Source: Paraspadella gotoi (lineage: Eukaryota; Chaetognatha). From it: a stretch of DNA of 64,000 bases. The stretch lies in NCBI GenBank assembly GCA_051294375.1, contig CM119264.1, positions 16,899,245-16,963,244 on the forward strand, read 5' to 3'. Each line of letters starts with the position of its first letter. Position 1 is the first letter of the stretch. The translations under genes and the position numbers were made by a program. The notes beneath the pieces were generated by a model that worked only from the letters and a program-made list of their open reading frames with translations, searched no databases and was not told the origin of the DNA. This document shows, piece by piece, positions 61,476-64,000 of the stretch.

Positions 61476-62851
61476 ACAGAAAAAAACGTTTAAAAAAATC
61501 CTAGTACACTTTAATATGCAAATCGTTGTTAGCTCCTCTAGGGATATGCGTTGTCATATTTAGCAACGCACCGTCAGTGCCTAATATAATCGGTCATTGA
61601 ACCCAATTCCCTTATCACCAAACTTGAGTTGACGTCAAAATCTTACTTCCGATTTTTTCTAATCTTTACTTCCGAAGATTAACATCGCTTTATCCGCAAA
61701 TATTCTCCCGCGGAAAGCTACTTTTCACTGTGAAGTAAGCAACTGTTTCCGCTTAGATAACAGCTATGTAGAGCTTAAGTTAAGAAATTAAAATTTATTA
61801 CTTTTTCCTTCTTAAATTTTATCAAGAAAATATTTTGAATGCGTTTCTTTCAAATTAATTAAAAAGATAAAGAAGAAAGTTACTTTTGTTAAAATATTAT
61901 TATATTTTCATTATCATAGATTAAATTATAAAGAAAAAAAAAACAACAAATGACTGAAATAGACTCCCCTGGGCGAATCAGAAACGACGTTCGTTGCGCT
62001 TAGACCTCGAGTCGAGCGCAGATGTTTTCTCTCAGATGTTTTGTTTATCGAATGAATTTCTCGAGACTCAAGCTGACAATCGACGCAGAAACGAAAGGGG
62101 TTTATTTCGGCTGTGGTAGAGCGCGTCGGGTCAGGGTTGGCCGCGCGGTAGGGTTCGAGTCCGCCGAGGTTGGGTAAGATATTAGTGAGGGATTAAAGAA
62201 GGTGGCTTTGGATGAGTGCGTGAACGGAAAGTGGGAGAGCTTTTCTTAGGAGGGAAGTGATTGGAAATGGAACATTAATTTGAGAGTCGGAGGTGAGGTA
62301 CAAGTTGACGAGGTCACTCCAACGCGAGTTGGAAAGAAGGGAAGTAAAGTAGGTGAAGGAAGTCGACGTAAGTTCCGCACAAAAAAAAAACCACATTTCA
62401 TTCAAACCGAACGAATATTAAAATAGTTGTCGCGTAATTAGGTATCTAGGTAAAACTGCGCAATTAATAGAGAAAATTTCAAGAGCAACTTTCTGAGCCA
62501 GGCTGTTTAAAGTGTTTATACTTGAATACGATTTATGTAGCATCTAATCTTGTTTGTAAAACTTTCATAGTTAGATGCAGCGCCTTCGGCAGCGGAGCGA
62601 GAAAGAGCGCCGGCCGGTGATGGAGCCCTCGGGCGTTTTTTTTTATCTCTCTGCTTTTCTGTATCTAGATTCTAGAGTTTACACTGAGCTCTGTGTATAT
62701 AGGAAAATTTATAACGGAAAAAAATGGTGACGAAAGGTTCTTTCACTTACCTTTTCTGAATTAATTTATTATTTTGTTAGTATATACTAATACGTATTTT
62801 TAGCGTATTTTAACTTATTTTTTGTATCATTCAATTTTGAAATTTACAGAC

Positions 62852-62980
62852 AAAACGTTGAAAAAGAAAGAAAATAAGTTTAATTGTGAGGGGTTGAAGC
62901 TCTGTGAAGTTAAAGGTGATCACGAAGGTGAACATGAAGCGAGAACACAAATTTACAGACGCTCGGGAGTCGGGATGAAT
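62852..62980 (+). CDS. Possible exon (copy 3; copy 2 at about 51637-51765)
   Basis: After AATTTACAG the frame reads KTLKKKENKFNCEGLKLCEV and GDHEGEHEARTQIYRRSG before a T-rich run. Copy 2 has the same sequence with indels. No donor found. Confidence 0.25.
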
Positions 62981-63064
62981 TTTTTTTTTTTTTTTTTGAA
63001 AAATTTTCCCGATGACTGTGAATTTTAATCCTTCGTCAAATTCGATGAGAGGGAACGAGCAGAG

Positions 63065-63077
63065 CCGAGAGAGAGAA

Positions 63078-63121
<44 letters not shown>

Positions 63122-63123
63122 GA

Positions 63124-63159
<36 letters not shown>

Positions 63160-63320
63160 TGCGGTGAGGGAAATAGACGAGAAGAGGATAATGGACGAGA
63201 ATGGAGGGTAGAGGAGGGAGTAGCAGAGAGAGAGAAACGAGACTGAGAGAGAGTGAGAGAGAGAGAGAGAGAGAAGAGAGAGAGAGAAGATGAGAGAGAG
63301 ATGGAACCGGAGAGAGAGGA
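63065..63320. repeat. (GA)n-rich block, copy 3
   Basis: GA repeat with the unit GGTGAGGGAAATAGACGAG at 63163. Confidence 0.9.
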
Positions 63321-63643
63321 GGAGGTACTTGAAAAGTAGTAGGTGAAGGTGTAAAGACGGAAAGAGAGCCAGTGGGAGGTTGAGAGAGAAGAAAGACACT
63401 TAAGGAAACTTAAAATTCTGAGAGGGAAAAACTAAGTAATTCATTTTTATTCCATCGATAAGTGAAATATCAGGGTTATGTTAATATCCAGACGTAACAA
63501 TTTTATTTTTACGATCGAAGTTGAAATTACTCTGTTTTTGACGAATCATTTTTCGAGTTGTTTTGAGGACGAGAAACGCGAAATTTTATTATCGGAAAAA
63601 TAGAGATGAGATTAAACAGAGAGAGGGAGCTAGAGAGAGAGAG

Positions 63644-63668
63644 NNNNNNNNNNNNNNNNNNNNNNNNN
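63644..63668. other. Assembly gap, 25 N, with the same ~200 bp on both sides
   Basis: AAGTGAAATAT ... ACGATCGAAGTTGAAATT ... GAGATGAGATTAAACAGA occurs before (63459-63620) and after (63694-63860) the gap. Confidence 1.
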
Positions 63669-64000
63669 TCATTTTTTTATTTTCGTCGATTAAGTGAAAT
63701 ATAAGGGGTTATGTTAATATCGCACCGCGTTGAACATGTTATTTTTTACGATCGAAGTTGAAATTCCTCTTGTGTTTTGACAGAATCATCTTTGGCGAGT
63801 GTTTAGAGGACGAGAAAACGCGATATTATTATTCGGAAAAAATAGAGATGAGATTAAACAGACGAGAGGGAGCCTAAGAGAGAAGACTAGAGCAGAAGAC
63901 GAGAAAGAACAGGAGAGAGAGGAGAGAGAGAGGAGAGGAGGAGAGGAGAAAGAGAGAGAGACGGAGAGAAAGAAGAGGAGACGAAGAGATGAGAGCAGAG
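63669..64000. repeat. Partial fourth copy after the last gap, noisy, ending in (GA)n
   Basis: Repeats 63442-63643 with many one-base differences and is cut by the window end. Confidence 0.85.

Larger units (their letters stand above)
59145..63643. repeat. Duplicated region, copy 3
   Basis: Collinear with 46690-52420 without the transposon, and with 36465-39100. Enters directly from a short (GA)n tract at 59122-59148, which is probably where the join was made. Confidence 0.9.

Noticed and set aside
31371-64000. Biological tandem duplication of a gene cluster
   Set aside because: One-base indel differences, overlapping 25-N gap flanks and abrupt joins fit assembly artefact better; depth data could reverse this.

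Overview
This window is eukaryotic nuclear DNA from a metazoan, probably an arthropod or another ecdysozoan. The signs are spliced genes with GT-AG introns, a muscle LIM protein gene, a membrane C-type lectin gene, AT-rich introns and a very heavy load of simple repeats. I cannot name the species. Nothing looks prokaryotic. Most long open frames in the window are just translated (CT)n, (GA)n or trinucleotide repeats.

Left part, 1-14.9 kb. An unidentified minus-strand exon runs off the left edge (1-329). It is followed by a foldback MITE (437-708) and several kb of AT-rich sequence with no convincing gene. The plus-strand muscle LIM protein gene (coding 8000-14140) follows. Exon phases fit two products that share the first half of LIM domain 1: a 95-residue one-LIM protein ending in exon 2, and a 207-residue two-LIM protein that skips exon 2 and uses exons 3-6. 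In both, the eight zinc ligands of each LIM domain have the same ideal spacing.

Middle part, 14.9-28.7 kb. A convergent minus-strand gene of at least 12 exons encodes a type II membrane C-type lectin: basic cytoplasmic tail, one membrane segment, coiled-coil stalk, Ser-rich linker, and a long-form lectin domain with EPN and WND calcium/sugar motifs. Every exon junction modelled is phase-compatible without an edit; from the Met at 25179 the frame gives 437 residues. Two further upstream exons extend the cytoplasmic part, and the true 5' end is not found.

Right part, 29-64 kb. N gaps are followed by the same locus laid down repeatedly: 31371-39100, 41320-52420 and 59145-63643, with smaller partial copies. 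A 1,528-bp core is collinear without a net indel in two copies, while its flanks differ by many one-base indels. Several 25-N gaps have the same sequence on both sides. This looks like an assembly product (unmerged gap extension and/or haplotypes) rather than biological tandem duplication. One copy carries a ~1-kb inverted-repeat transposon that the other two lack. A few exon-like islands lie here, but indel noise prevents firm gene models.

I found no operon, CRISPR array, rRNA or intact tRNA. The most interesting biology is the alternative LIM half-exons, the lectin's Ser-rich insertion and 28-nt microexon, and the transposon present in only one copy.
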